This document shows positions 18,230 through 30,301 of a DNA stretch of 64,000 bases, piece by piece. Origin of the DNA: Globodera rostochiensis (taxonomy: Eukaryota; Nematoda; Chromadorea; Rhabditida; Heteroderidae); assembly GCA_018350325.1 (NCBI GenBank), contig JAEVLN010000002.1, positions 1,902,288 through 1,966,287 of the forward strand, read 5' to 3'. A program made the translations under genes and the position numbers. Numbering within the stretch: the first letter of the stretch is position 1; every line of letters starts with the position of its first letter. Below the pieces are notes generated by a model. The model worked only from the letters and a program-made list of their open reading frames with translations, made no database searches and was not told where the DNA came from.

Positions 18230-21200
18230 GTTGTCCAAAAGGTGTCGACACTTTGTCTGGAGTAAAAAAAGAGCTTTATATTCGTGATCAGCGCAGTAAA
18301 ATACCTAACGCTACCAAATTTTATCCATCCCAGCAACAATTTCGACACTTTGTCCAAAAAGTTGTCGGCACTTTGTCCGGACCCAAAAATTTCCACCATA
18401 TTCGTAATCAGCACATCAAATTACCCCTCCAACTCAATTTTGAGGGCGATACAGTAAAAAAAGTCAAATCTCGCGCAGAACCCCTTTTGATCAGATGCCG
18501 ATCAGGCCAGGGGTACAAGGGGGTCACCCCTTCAAATTTGTCCAATCGCCATAATTTTTTTTTTAAAAGTTGCGCAATCCCCGGCCGCATCTTTTCCCCA
18601 GCGACACTTGCCCAGTGCAGATGCGCTGCCAGGCTGCACAGCGCGAAAAGCCTGAAAAAGTTGACTGATCAAAACTTCTGATCACTTTTGCGGAAAATTT
18701 TGCCACAAAAGTACCCTTACGACCGCGGTGTTTATGATGCACCGCGAGCTCCTCTACAACTTAGCAAGCAAAAGTTAAGCCGTACATCCAGCCATCTTTT
18801 GTTTCACGGAGCATTTATGTTGGAGAGCCCCTATTTCTTTATGTAGAGATAACTAGTCGGCGCGCGGGCATGCATGGGAATAGAAGAGGGCTGAGCCTAG
18901 CGAGTTTGTGGTTTAATTTGTGGTTTAAATAAATTTTGTAAAAAAAAATTTTTTTTTATTTTCTCTCCCTGCCTTCTCCCCTCTTTCTCTCTGGCTTTTA
19001 CACCGGGCAAGCTCCTTGCCCTCTCTTTCTCTGCCTTTTACACCGGGCAAGCCCCTTCCCCTCTCTTCCTCTGCCTTTTACACCGGCAAGCCCCTTCCCC
19101 TCTCTTTCTCTGCTTTTACACCGGGCAAGCCCTACTCCCCTCTCTTTCCCTGCCTTTTACACCGGGCAAGGCCCACTCCCCTCTCTTTCTCTGCCTTTTA
19201 CACCGGGCAAGCCCCACTCCCCTCTCTCTCCCTCCCTTTACACCGGGCAAGGCCCACTCCCCTCTCTTTCTCTTTTTACACCGGGCAAGCCCCTTCCCCT
19301 CTCTCTCTGGCTTTAACAGCGGGCAAGCCCCCTCCCCTTTCTCTCTCTGCCTTTTACACCGGGCAAGCACCTTCCCCTCTCGCGCCACCTTATACGGCGG
19401 GCAAGCGCTCTTAGGCACTTTGTCCCCAAGGTGTCGACACTTTGTCTGGATAAAAAAAAGACCTTTATATTCGTGCTCAGCGCAGTAAAATACCTAACTC
19501 TAGCAAATTTCACCCTTCTCAGCAACAATTTCGACACTTTGTCCAAAAAGTTGTCGACACTTTGTCTGTAGACCAAAAGTTCCGCCATATTCGTAATCAG
19601 CACATCAAACTACCCCTCCAACTCTGTTTTGAGGGCGAAACGCTAAAAAAAGTCAAATCTCGCGCAGAGCCCCTACTGATCAAATGCTGATCGGGCCAGG
19701 GGTACAAGGGGGGTCACCCCTTCAAATTTGTCTGATCGCCACAATTTTTTTTTTAAAAGTTGCGCAATCCCCGGCCGCATCTTTTACCCAGCGACACTTG
19801 CTCAGTGCAGATGCGCTGCCAAGCTGCACGCCGCGAAAAGCGTCAAAAAGTTGACTGATCAAAACTTCTGATCACTTTTGCGGAAAATTTTGCCACAAAA
19901 ATACCCAAGCGCGTCCGGTGTTTTTTGTCGCCCGCGAGCTCCTCTACAACTTTGCAAGCAAAAGTTAAGCCATACATCCAGCCATCTTTTGTTCACAACT
20001 CGGTTTTGGTTGGAGAGCCCCTATTTCTTTATGTAGAGATAACTAGTCGGCGCGCGGGCATGCATGGGAATAGAAGAGGGCTGAGCCTAGCGAGTTTGTG
20101 GTTTAATTTGTGGTTTAAATAAATTTTGTAAAAAAAAATTTTTTTTTATTTTCTCTCCCTGCCTTCTCCCCTCTTTCTCTCTGGCTTTTACACCGGGCAA
20201 GCTCCTTGCCCTCTCTTTCTCTGCCTTTTACACCGGGCAAGGCCCACTCCCCTCTCTTTCTCTGCCTTTTACACCGGGCAAGCCCCTTTCCCTAGCGCGC
20301 CGCCTTTTACACCGGGCAAGCCCCCTCCCCTTTCGCTCTCAGCCTCTTACAGCGGGCAAGCCCCCTCCCCTCTCTCTCTGGCTTTTACAGCGGGCAAGCC
20401 CCCTCCCCTTTCTCTCTCTGCCTTTTACAGCGGGCAAGCCCCCTCCCCTTTTGCTCTCTGCCTTTTACAGCGGGCAAGCCCCCTCCCCTCTCTTTCCCTG
20501 CCTTTTACACCGGGCAAGCCCCACTCCCCTCTCTCTCCTTGCCTTTTACACCGGGCAAGCCCCTTCCCCTCTCGCGCCACCTTATACGGCGGGCAAGCGC
20601 TCTTAGGCACTTTGTCCAAAGGGTGTCGACACTTTGTCTGGAGTAAAAAAAGAGCTTTATATTCGTGATCAAGCGCAGTAAAATACCTAACTCTAGCAAA
20701 TTTCACCCTTCTCACAACAATTTCGACACTTTGTCCAAAAAGTTGTCGACACTTTGTCTGTAGACCAAAAGTTCGCCATATTCGTAATCAGCACATCAAA
20801 CTACCCCTCCAACTCTGTTTTGAGGGCGATAAGCTAAAAAAAGTCAAATCTCGCGCAGAGCCCCTACTGATCAAATGCTGATCGGGCCAGGGTACAAGGG
20901 GGGTCACCCCTTCAAATTTGTCTGATCGCCACAATTTTTTTTTTAAAAGTGCGCAATCCCCGGCCGCATCTTTTACCCAGCGACACTTGCTCAGTGCAGA
21001 TGCGCTGCCAGCTGCACGCCGCGAAAAGCGTCAAAAAGTTGACTGATCAAAACTTCTGATCACTTTTGGGAAAATTTTGCCACAAAAATACCCAAGCGCG
21101 TCCGGTGTTTTTTATGGGCCGCGAGCTCCTCTACAACTTTGCAAGCAAAAGTTAAGCCATACATCCAGCCATCTTTTGTTCACAACTCGGTTTTGGTTGG

Positions 21201-22490
21201 AGAGCCCCTATTTCTTTATGTAGAGATAACTAGTCACCCCGCGGGCATGCCTGTGAATAGAAGAGGGCTGAGCCTAGCGAGTTTGTGGTTTAAATAGATT
21301 TTGTAAAAAAATTAAAAAGAAATTTTTTGCAAATTTTTTCTCTACCTGCCTTCTCCCCTCTCTCTCTCTGGCTTTTACACCGGGCAAGCCCCTTCCCCTC
21401 TCTTTCTCTGCCTTTTACACCGGACAAGCCCCACTCCCCTCTCTTTCTCTGCCTTTTACACCGGGCAAGCCCCTTTCCCTAGCGCGCCGCCTTTTACACC
21501 GGGCAAGCCCCCTCCCCTTTCGCTCTCAGCCTCTTACAGCGGGCAAGCCCCCTCCCCTCTCTCTCTGGCTTTTACAGCGGGCAAGCCCCCTCCCCTCTCT
21601 CTCTCTGGCTTTTACACCGGGCAAGCCCCTTCCCCTTTCGCTCTCAGCCTTTTACAGCGGGCAAGCCCCCTCCCCTCTCTCTCGCTGGCTTTTACACCGG
21701 GCAAGCCCCACTGCCCTCTCTCTCCTTGCCTTTTACACCGGCCAAGCGCCTTCCCCTCTCGCGCCACCTTATACGGCGGGCAAGCGCTCTTAGGCACTTT
21801 GTCCAAAGGGTGTCGACACTTTGTCTGGAGTAAAAAAAGAGCTTTATATTCGTGATCAGCGCAGTAAAATACCTAACGCTACCAAATTTTATCCATCCCA
21901 GCAACAAATTCGACACTTTGTCCAAAAAGTTGTCGACACTTTGTCTGTAGACCAAAAATTCCGCCATATTCGTAATCAGCACATCAAACTACCCCTCCAA
22001 CTCTGTTTTGAGGCGGATACGGTAAAAAAAGTCAAATCTCGCGCAGAGCCCCTACTGATCAAATGCTGATCGGGCCAGGGGTACAAGAGGGGTCACCCCT
22101 TCAAATTTGTCTGATCGGCACAATTTTTTTTTTAAAAGATCCCGGCACGCCGGCCGCATCTTTTCCCCAGCGACACTTGCTCAGTGCAGATGCGCTGCCA
22201 AGCTGCCGCCGCGAAAAGCGTCAAAAAGTTGACTGATCAAAACTTCTGATCACTTTTGCGGAAAATTTGCCACAAAAGTACCCTAAGGCGTCCGGTGTTT
22301 TTTGTCGCCCGCGAGCTCCTCTACAACTTTGCAAGCAAAAGTTAAGCCATACATCCAGCCATCTTTTGTTCACAACTCGGTTTTGGTTGGAGAGCCCCTA
22401 TTTCTTTATGTAGAGATAACTAGTCGGCGCGCGGGCATGCCTGTGAATAGAGGAGGTCTGTGAATAGATGAACGCTGTCTCTAGCCAGTT
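18230..22490. repeat. Type A macrosatellite, about 1.19-kb unit, 3.6 copies
   Basis: Each unit starts at CACTTTGTCC[A]AAGGTGTCGACACTTTGTCTGGA (18225, 19420, 20608, 21796). It continues through TCGCGCAGA-CCCC-TGATCA-ATGC and TGACTGATCAAAACTTCTGATCA, then the CTAGTCGGCGCGCGGGCATGC box, and ends in a CT-rich minisatellite of GGGCAAGCCCC units. The fourth copy breaks off after the box and enters type B. Short ORFs across it are not conserved between units. Confidence 0.9.
18965..19415. repeat. Minisatellite of about 34 bp, GCCTTTTACACCGGGCAAGCCCC, array 1
   Basis: About 13 units of CTCTCTTTCTCTGCCTTTTACACCGGGCAAGCCCCTTCCC. Parallel arrays lie at 20160-20605 and 21345-21785, one per type A unit, with different unit order and number, which shows independent expansion. 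The long open frames here are a by-product of the repeat. Confidence 0.9.
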
Positions 22491-22499
22491 TGGGTTGTG

Positions 22500-23900
22500 G
22501 CATAAAAAGATTATGCAAAAATTAAAAAAAAAAAATTTTATTTCTCACATTTGTCAACCAATTTTTATATATTTCGAATCAGCGTTAAAGGCTGATTCTA
22601 ACAAAAAAAAGTTTGTTAAAATTGGACCAAAACTGGCGGAGTTATGGCTGGGCAAACTTTCGCAGGAACATACCAAAAGGGTCCCCCCTTTGGGCGGGTA
22701 AACCAAAAACAGTTTTTTCGTTATAACTCAAGAGTGAGCAAAGACAGCAATTTGTAAAGAAATTAACATTTGTAGAGCGTAAAATTAGCTATTTTAATAA
22801 GCAATTAGATTGCGAAAATTTGTTCTCCCAAAAAAGTTATGAATTTTTTAATGAAATTTTCAAAAAATTCCAAAATTGGCTTCATCTTTGTACTAAGTAA
22901 ACAAATCAGAATTGAAATAGCCATAAAAAATAGAGCATATTTTTCTCCATTTAATAGAATTTATTTGATCTGAATAGCAAGAGACTGAAGAAAGTTATGA
23001 ATTTTGGAAGCTTTATTCAATTTTTAGGTAGCGGAATTTTGAGCAAATTTTGAAAAAATTTTAATTTTTGAAAATTGCAATCCAATTTGTTCCAGAGGAT
23101 GTAGGAATATTCAATAAGCAACTTAAACATTTTTGCGGAAGCCTTCGCATTTTTATACTAAACAAAAATTGCATTTAATTACATTTTTTTGATGTTTTAT
23201 TTTTTTAATAATTCATATTTTGCTTCTACATAGATGAATTTAATTTTAAAAGATGCAGAAAAATGTTTAATATTTATTAAAAATATTTTCCCATCCATAT
23301 TGTTGCGTAAAAAAGCAAAAAAAACATTTCAGCCATAAACCCTTCCAGCCACCAAGTCACCACTCCAACTTGTTCAAGCAGTTCAGGGGTGTGAAGAAGA
23401 GTTGAAGCAAATTTTGCGCTCTATCCAGCGCACTTTGTTTCAGGAGGCTGCGCATAAAATGAAGCGAGTTGGGTCCAGGGGAGGGGCAAAACCGTTTTTG
23501 GCACTTTAGCTGGGGCTAACTCGGCACGTGGCATCGCGCTGTGCATGGTTGATAGCTCAAAAGACGGAGCTCGTGAAGCTGTGCATTCCGTTAAGCGGCC
23601 TTGCGCAGCTACTGTGGACACAGCGGCCGCTATAGGGGGAAAAGTGAAAAAGTGCCATTGTGGGAGGGTTGGGGCGATTTGTGGCACGGGTGCCACAGGG
23701 GTGGGAGGTGGAGGGGAGTGGCACGAGCTTGTGCGCACCTCGACGCTCTATATAAACGTAACGAAGGTGATGTTGCTGGTGATGCACGCAAAAAAGTTAG
23801 GGGTGGGCAAAGGTCAAAGTTGAACAAAAAAAAACGGGGTAAAAATCTTCGACGGCATTTTGCCAAAAATAAATGTTAATAGTCATTTAATTGTGCCAGG
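22500..23900. repeat. Type B repeat, copy 2
   Basis: Closest relative of copy 1. Its 3' third keeps frame pieces recognisable in copies 3 and 4 (the segments near 23545-23823, 24931-25248 and 26467-26676 translate to related sequences with GGKVKKC and YVNVT-V words). Frameshifts differ between copies, so these look like remains of one old coding exon carried along with the repeat. Confidence 0.75.
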
Positions 23901-24039
23901 TTCAAAAGTTTCTAAATGAGCTCCTCTTTCTTTTAAAAAAAAAGCTAAGCTCGATCTAAAGGATAAGCGATGGAACAAATCGTTTTTAAGTTCGTCCGCC
24001 CCGTCTTTTTTATATATATTTACCCTACCCATAGTACCC

Positions 24040-26760
24040 CCTTTGGTCGGGTAAACCAAAATCAGTTATTTCACTATAACTCAAGAGTGAGCAAAGATAG
24101 CAATTTGAAACCAAGTAATCATTTGTAGAGCGTAAAATTAGCTATTTGTTAAGCAATTAGATTACGAAAATCTTTCCTCCAAAAAAAGTTATTGATTTTT
24201 TAATGAAATTTTCAAAAAATCCTAAAAATTGGCTTCATCTTTTTTGTAAATAAGCAAACCTAAACTGTATTAAACCAAAAAAATAGAGCTAATTTTTGTT
24301 CATTTATTAGAATTAATTTGATGTGAATAGCACGAGTTTGAAGAGAGTTATGAATTTTGGAATGGTTATTCAAATTTGGTAGAGCGGAATTTTGGGCAAA
24401 TTTTGGAAAAAATTTTATTTTTGTAAATAAGCTGCAATTTGTTCCGGAGGATGTATGAATATTTATCAAAAAAGTTAGACATTTTTCTGAAGGCTTCGCG
24501 TTGTTATACGAAACAAAAATGAATTTCAATGTATTTTTTGATGTTTTATTTTTTTAGCAATTCATATTTTGCCCTCCCACAAACAAATTTAATTTTAAAA
24601 GATGCAGAAAAATTTGTAATATTTATTAAAAATATTTTCCCATCCATATTGTTGCGTAAAAAAACAAAAAAAAACATTTTCAGTCGGGGGGATCCGAACC
24701 CCAGGGGGGACCCAGGGAGGCTAGAGCACATCCAAGTCACCGCGGTTGCCATTTTAGCGTTAAACCCTTCCTGCCACCAAAACAGCGCTCCAACTTGTTC
24801 AAGCAGTTCAGGGGAGTGAAGAAGAGTTGAAGCAAATTTTGCGCTCTATCCAGCGCACTTTGTTTCATGCGGCTGCGCATAAAATGAAGCGAGTTCGGTC
24901 CAGGGGAGGGGCAAAGCCGTTTTTGGCACTTTGGCTGGGCCCAACTCGGCTCATGGCATCGCGCTGTACCTGCTTAACGGCTTAAATGATGCAGCTCGTC
25001 AAGCTGTACATTCCTTTAAGCACCCTTGTGCCACTACGGTGGATGGTGCGCACGCCAGTGGGGGGGAAGTGAAAAAGTGCCATTGTGGGTGGGTTGGGGC
25101 GATTTGTGGCACGGGTGCCACAGAAGTCGTAGATAAACGGGACTGGCACCAGTGTGTGCGCAACATCACGCGCTACGTTAACGTAACGAACGTCATGTGG
25201 CTGGTGATGCACACAAAAAAGTTGGGCGTGGTCAAAAGGCAAAATTGAGCAAAAAAAAAGGGGGTAAAAATGTTCAACGGCATTTTACAAAAAATTTTTT
25301 CTCTGTCCAATTTAAATGTGCCAGGTTCAAAAGTTTCTAAATGAGCTCCTCTTTCTTTTAAAAAAAAAAGCAAAGCTTTTCATCCAGGGAGAAATGACGA
25401 TGTAACTTGATTTATGATGGGCCGCCCCGTTTTTTTTATATAGATTGACCCTACCTATAGTACCCCCCTTTGGGCGGGTAAACCAAAATCAGTTATTTCA
25501 CTATAACTCAAGAGTGAGCAAAGATAGCAATTTGAAACCAAGTAATCATTTGTAGAGCGTAAAAATAGGTATTTTACAAAGCAATTAGATTGCAAAAATC
25601 TTTTCTCCAAAAAAAGTTATGGATTTTTTAATGAAATTTTTTGAAAATGCCAAAAATTGGCTTCATCTTTGTTCCAAGTAAACAAATCAGAATTGAATTA
25701 GCCATAAAAAATAGAGCATATTTTTCTCCATTTAATAGAATTTATTTGATGTGAATAGCACGAGACTGAAGAAAGTTATGAATTTTGGAAGCTTTATTCA
25801 AATTTTAGGTAGCGGAATTTTGGGCAAACTTTGGAAAAATTTGAATTATTAAAAATTGCACTCCAATTTGTTCCGGAGGATGTATGATATTTATTAAAAA
25901 ATTTAGACATTTTTACGGAAGGCTTCGCATTGTTATACGAAATAAAAATGGATAAAAATGTGTTTTTTTATGTTTTATTTTTTTAGAAATTCATATTTTG
26001 CCACCACATAGATGAATTTAATTTTAAAAGATGCAGAAAAATTTGTAATATTTATTAAAAATAGTTTCCCATCCATATTGTTGCGTAAAAATGCAAAAAA
26101 AAACATTTTCAGTCGGGCGGATCTGAACCCCAGGGGGCCCCAGGGGGGCTAACGCACATCCAAGTCACCGGCAGTGTCATTTGAGCGTTAAACCCTTCCT
26201 GCCACCAAAACATCACTCCAACTTGTTCGAGCAGTTCAGGGGTGTGAAGAAGAGATGGAGCAAATTTTGCGCTCTATTCAGCGCACTTTATTTCATGCGG
26301 CTGCGCATAAAATGAAGCGAGTTCCACCCGGGAGAGGGGGGAAGCCGTTTTTGGCACTTTGGCTGGGCACAGCTCGGCACGTGCCATTGCGCTGCGCATG
26401 CTTGATAGCTCAAACGATGCAGCTTGTGAATTGGTGCATTCCATTAAATGAAAATGTGGTGCTACGGTGGATGCTGCGCACGCCATAGGGGGAAAAGTGA
26501 AAAAGTGCCGTTTTCGGTGGCGCCGGCCATTTAGTGCCATGGGTGGCACAGAAGTGGGAGAAGGACGGGACCAGCGCGATCGGGTGCGCAACTTGACGCT
26601 CTACGTAAACGTAAGCAGCGTCATGGCGCTGGTGATGGGCGGGAAAAAGTTGGGCATGGTCAAATGTCAAAATTGAAGGAAAAAAAACGGGGTAAAAAAA
26701 GTTTTTGGCATTTTGCCAAAAATAAATGTTAATGGTCATTTTAATCGGCCAGGTTCAAAA
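24040..26760. repeat. Type B repeat, copies 3 and 4
   Basis: Two more diverged tandem copies (24040-25330 and 25450-26760), each beginning at TACCCCCTTTGG[GT]CGGGTAAACCAAAA. Both carry a GGGG-GATC-GAACCCC stretch (24690 and 26115) that resembles a polymerase III B box on the minus strand, absent from copies 1 and 2. Confidence 0.75.
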
Positions 26761-26999
26761 GTTTCGCAATGAGCTCCTCTACCGGCATGCCAAATTTCAA
26801 GTCTCTAAACACATTTTAAGTCCGGCGGGAAACTTGATTTATGATGGGCCTCCCCGTTTTTTTTATATACAGATAACTAGTGGAGACGCGGGCATGCCTG
26901 TGAATAGATGAAGCTTGGGAATACATTTGAATGCTGTCTCTAGTCAGTTTGTGGTTTTTGGAAAAAAAAACAAATTTTTTTGCAAAAAAAAACAATTTC

Positions 27000-27860
27000 T
27001 ATTACTGCGGGCTTCGCCCGCGCCCTCCCACCCTTTCCTACGCTCGCTTCGCTCGCTTAGTGCAAGCTTCGCCCGCGCCCTCCCACTCTTCCCTACGCTC
27101 GCTTCGCTCGCTTAGTGCGGGCTTCGCCCGCGCCCTCCCACCCTTCCCTAAGCTCGCTTCGCTCGTTTGATGCGGGCTTTGCCCGCGTGTCCCCCCATCC
27201 ACCTTACCTACGCTCGCTGTGAGAGGGCTTCGCCCACTTTAGACACTTTGTCCAAATTTTCGACCCTTTGTCTTACCACTGAAATGACATATTATAACCT
27301 CCTCCAACTTTCCACCACAATTCCCACCCTCCCCCAGCCATTAGACACTTTGTCCAAAAATTTGTCGACACTTTGTCGTAGGTCAAAAATTTTTTATTTT
27401 CTGGAATCAGCCTGTCAAACCACACCACCCTAACCTATTTAGGCTTAAACTTTTCTCCTCAAAAAACACTCTTGCACCTAACACTACTGAGGGCCCCGGC
27501 GAGCCCGGTTTTCGAAGCTCGTACCGGCCTCAGCGCCGTACACACCTTCAACTTCACGCTAGAGTAACAATTTTTTTTTTAAAAGATGCAGCAGCGTTTG
27601 CTCCATCTTTTCGTAAGCAACGCTGGAGGGCAGCGCATTCAGCTTCCAGGTGCTCAAATCGAAAAACCCCAAAAAATCCACCACCTCAAATCTTTGAAGC
27701 GATTTTGCAAAAAATTTTCTTTGGGGCGATTTAAATCGGACCGGTCAAAAAGATGCGCATTGAGCTCCTCTTTCGTTTAAAAAAAAAAGCAAGTCTCTAT
27801 CTCAAGGTTAAGCGATGGCGCTACTCGCTTTTAAGTTCGTCCGCCCCGTCTTTTTTATAT
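27000..27860. repeat. Type C repeat, copy 2
   Basis: Matches 12070-13015 almost base for base after the palindromic array, including the GGGCCCCGGCGAGCCCGG box and the AAATCGGACCGGTCAAAAAGATGCGCATTGAGCTCCTC stretch. It marks the right edge of the nested satellite region. Confidence 0.85.
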
Positions 27861-28799
27861 AGTATGATAAAACAGTAACATTTTGGGGTTTTCTGCAATA
27901 ATAATTATGCTGTTTCTCATTGTAGTGTTGGCGGTTTGAGCCCAAAATGAATTGATAGTTCGGTGTTTCGGTTAACCGCAGACTCTTCAAAAACCGCCAC
28001 TTTTGGCAAAAATCTGGGGTTTGCCCAAAAACCCGGATGCCGGACTGCCGGATTCGGATAATCCGGTTTGGACTTTTCTTTTTGAACAAGTTTAATTTAT
28101 ATTCCGCCGTAACTGCCCGAGAAGCCCAGAAGGGGGTGAAAATTTTGCCGTTACAAATGGGAAATTTGTTCGAAGCGCAACGAATTCTAAAAATTTTTGA
28201 ATGAATCCCTCAAAATATGCGAGAAATTCAGTTTAGTCTTGCGTTTTAATTTTTATACATATGTATTAAAAATGCATCTTTCAGTCATTTTTAGATCTTT
28301 TTGCACCGTCCAGTGGCGGCGGCGGTGGTGGGGGAGGAGGCTCCGGCCGTCAGGCACTGTTCAACGCAATCAACAAGGCGGGCGTGCAGATCACGAGCGG
28401 CCTGAAGAAAGTGACGTCGGACATGCAAACGCACAAAAACCCGACCCTCCGGGGCACAGGTGTGGGCCACGAATTTTGGAAAACTTTTCTGAAATTGCTT
28501 ATTTAGATACCAGGCCCATAACAATAAAAAAAATTTTGAAGGGGCGGGGGAGGGTGGTAGGGTCCGTCTGAGTCTGGCCGACTGAGTCTGGGCCACCTGA
28601 GTCAAGAGTCAATTCGATGCAATATTAAAAAGTTATAAATGAAAAAATGCGTAAAAATCAGGATTTTTCTTGTTTTTTTGCCAATAACTTTGTTGTCTTT
28701 CATTCAACCTTTTCCTTATGCATAAAATTAGCTTCTTTTATCACGAGCTTTCGAATGGTTGCAATAAGTATGAGTTTGGTTCACTGTTAAAAGAGTTAT

Positions 28800-28925
28800 G
28801 ATGTGCTAAAAGCACCAGACTCAGATGGCCCAGACTCAGATGGCACAGACACAGATGGCCCAGACTCAGTTGGCCCAGACTCAGATGGCCCAGACTCAGA
28901 TGGCCCAGACTCAGACGGGCCGCTC
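28800..28925. repeat. 15-bp minisatellite CCCAGACTCAGATGG with an inverted partner
   Basis: Eight copies of CAGACTCAGATGGCC lie at 28808-28918. The complementary words GTCTGAGTCTGGCC and GAGTCTGGGCCACCTGAGTC lie at 28562-28605, so the two blocks can form a foldback enclosing about 200 bp. Confidence 0.75.
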
Positions 28926-29054
28926 CCGGGGAGGGTCGTTCAATGAGCAAAAAAAACCTGTAAAAAATTGTTTCTACTTTGGGTGGAGATCTTCGGTAGA
29001 ATATTATTATTTTTTGCCTTTTTTTCACTCCTCCCACTCCATGCCTCTGGTTAC

Positions 29055-29210
29055 TAGTGATGCACGAGAGTGTCGGGAGTTTTTTGGGTCTCGGTATCGA
29101 GTATCGACTCGAGAAAAGTCTCGAGTTTTTTGGGTCTCGGTATCGTATCGGGGTCAAGTCTCGGTATCGAGTCCCGAGTATCGGGGAATTTCGGGTCTCG
29201 TGCAACACTC
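29055..29210. mobile_element. hAT-like MITE, 156 bp, with perfect 8-bp target duplication
   Basis: CTGGTTAC flanks both sides (29047-29054 and 29211-29218). Ends are TAGTGATGCACGAGA and the imperfect complement TCTCGTGCAACACTC. The inside is made of TCTCGGTATCGAGT words. It interrupts the CAP remnant. Confidence 0.8.
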
Positions 29211-30301
29211 CTGGTTACACGACGGGCCTTATTCAAATCATTTTGAGCAAAATTTCCATTTCCAAACCGCCGTGCCGGCATTGTCACCGGGCAAATCTGC
29301 TGGTGCTGGAGGTTCTGCCGCTCAAAGACTACCGGGCGCTACTGGTGGCCAAGGCCAAAAGTGGAGCTGAAGGACCACAAAGTTTGACAAATTGTGAGTT
29401 TTTTTAAAAAATATTGTTTAATTAATAAATCTAATGGTTTCTTTAACAGGAATTTCACAAAAACAACCGGGACATCAAAGTGCAGACAGACATCAAGCAG
29501 GTGGGATGAAGAACAATAAATACTTCATTTATTATAAAATTAAAGTTTGATTAACGTTTAAAAAAAACGTTTCCATTTCACTAAAGGACGATTTTTGATT
29601 TCAATTTGTTACAAAAATGTAATTTGATGTATTTCTTTGACACGTTCGATTTTAATTAAAGTTTTATTTATTTTGTGAACCCATCATTTAAAATTGATAA
29701 TAATAATTTTTACCACTTTTTTATTTAAAGTCTGTCTACGTGTTGTTCGACAGTCTTCTCTCGCAAGTGGAGGTGATCAACTCGCAAAGTGTTGAAGTCC
29801 AGGTCGTGTGGGGTGTTGTTTTTTTTGTTGTTGTAATTTTTGACATTAATTATTAATTTTAAACCTCTTAGATTTTCCTCTTTTTTTTGTAATTTTAAGA
29901 GTTTGGTTATTTTTCCGTCACATTCCTCCAATGATTTTTTGTGTTATCAGTGAATGTTTTAACAGTTTTTGATTTTATTTTTGTTACATTTTCATCCATT
30001 TCAGAGTCTCGGTGCTCTGCCGACCATTTCCATTCAGAAGACGGACGGATGCCAAGTGTATTTGAGCAAGGAGTCATTGGGTGCCGAAATTGTGACCAGT
30101 AAATCGTCGGAGATGAACGTAATGGTGCCCAAAGAGGACGGCGGCGACTTTGTAAGTGCCGTTGGAAAATGGGCAAATTTTTGCCACAAAAAAAACGAAT
30201 TTGACCAAATTCAGACGGAATTCCCTGTCCCGGAGCAGTTCAAGACCACATTTGACACCGCAGGGAACAAGTTGAAAACGGAGTTGTTGGACATTGCCTA
30301 A

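Larger units (their letters stand above)
11985..27860. repeat. 16-kb nested satellite region (types A, B, C plus two 120-bp arrays)
   Basis: This block is built from large repeated modules. Type C (11985-13090 and 26870-27860) has GC palindromes followed by a conserved 0.8-kb tail. Type B (13100-14250, 22500-23900, 24040-25330, 25450-26760) is AT-rich with a semi-open 3' part. Type A (18230-19420, 19420-20605, 20605-21790, partial 21790-22490) is a tandem of about 1.19 kb. Shared signature boxes, including CTAGTCGGCGCGCGGGCATGCC and CGACACTTTGTCC, join the types. Between B1 and A lie two separate arrays of about 120-bp repeats and a purine tract. No intact gene was found. Confidence 0.85.
28295..30301 (+). 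pseudogene. C-terminal half of cyclase-associated protein (CAP), decayed
   Basis: CAP binds G-actin and recycles cofilin-actin complexes. Recognisable exons are 28295-28459 (poly-Gly linker and a WH2-type ITSGLKKVTSDMQTHKNP segment), about 29220-29396, 29450-29500, 29731-29802, 30005-30151 ([20 protein letters not shown] onward, CARP domain) and 30215-30301 ([10 protein letters not shown], stop). Damage: the N-terminal helical domain is absent, the 29.2-29.4 kb exon has a frameshift and an in-frame TGA where the family has Trp, and about 25 residues of the CARP beta-helix are missing between the VYV and LFDSL parts of 29731-29802. A hAT-like element sits at 29055-29210. AATAAA occurs at 30654. 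A functional gene with misassembled exons cannot be excluded. Confidence 0.72.

Noticed and set aside
18965..19418. Long ORFs on both strands over the GGGCAAGCCCC arrays (for example 19016-19414, 19116-19418)
   Set aside because: The repeat unit has no stops in several frames; the encoded peptides are simple repeats and are not conserved between the three arrays.
24680..24750. Minus-strand tRNA gene in type B repeats (also 26105-26180)
   Set aside because: A GGGTTCGGATCC-like B box is present but there is no room or pairing for a full cloverleaf, and copies 1 and 2 lack it.
28200..28571. ORF 28197-28571 as an independent gene
   Set aside because: It overlaps the CAP linker exon in the wrong frame; the correct frame gives the Gly-rich linker and WH2 segment.
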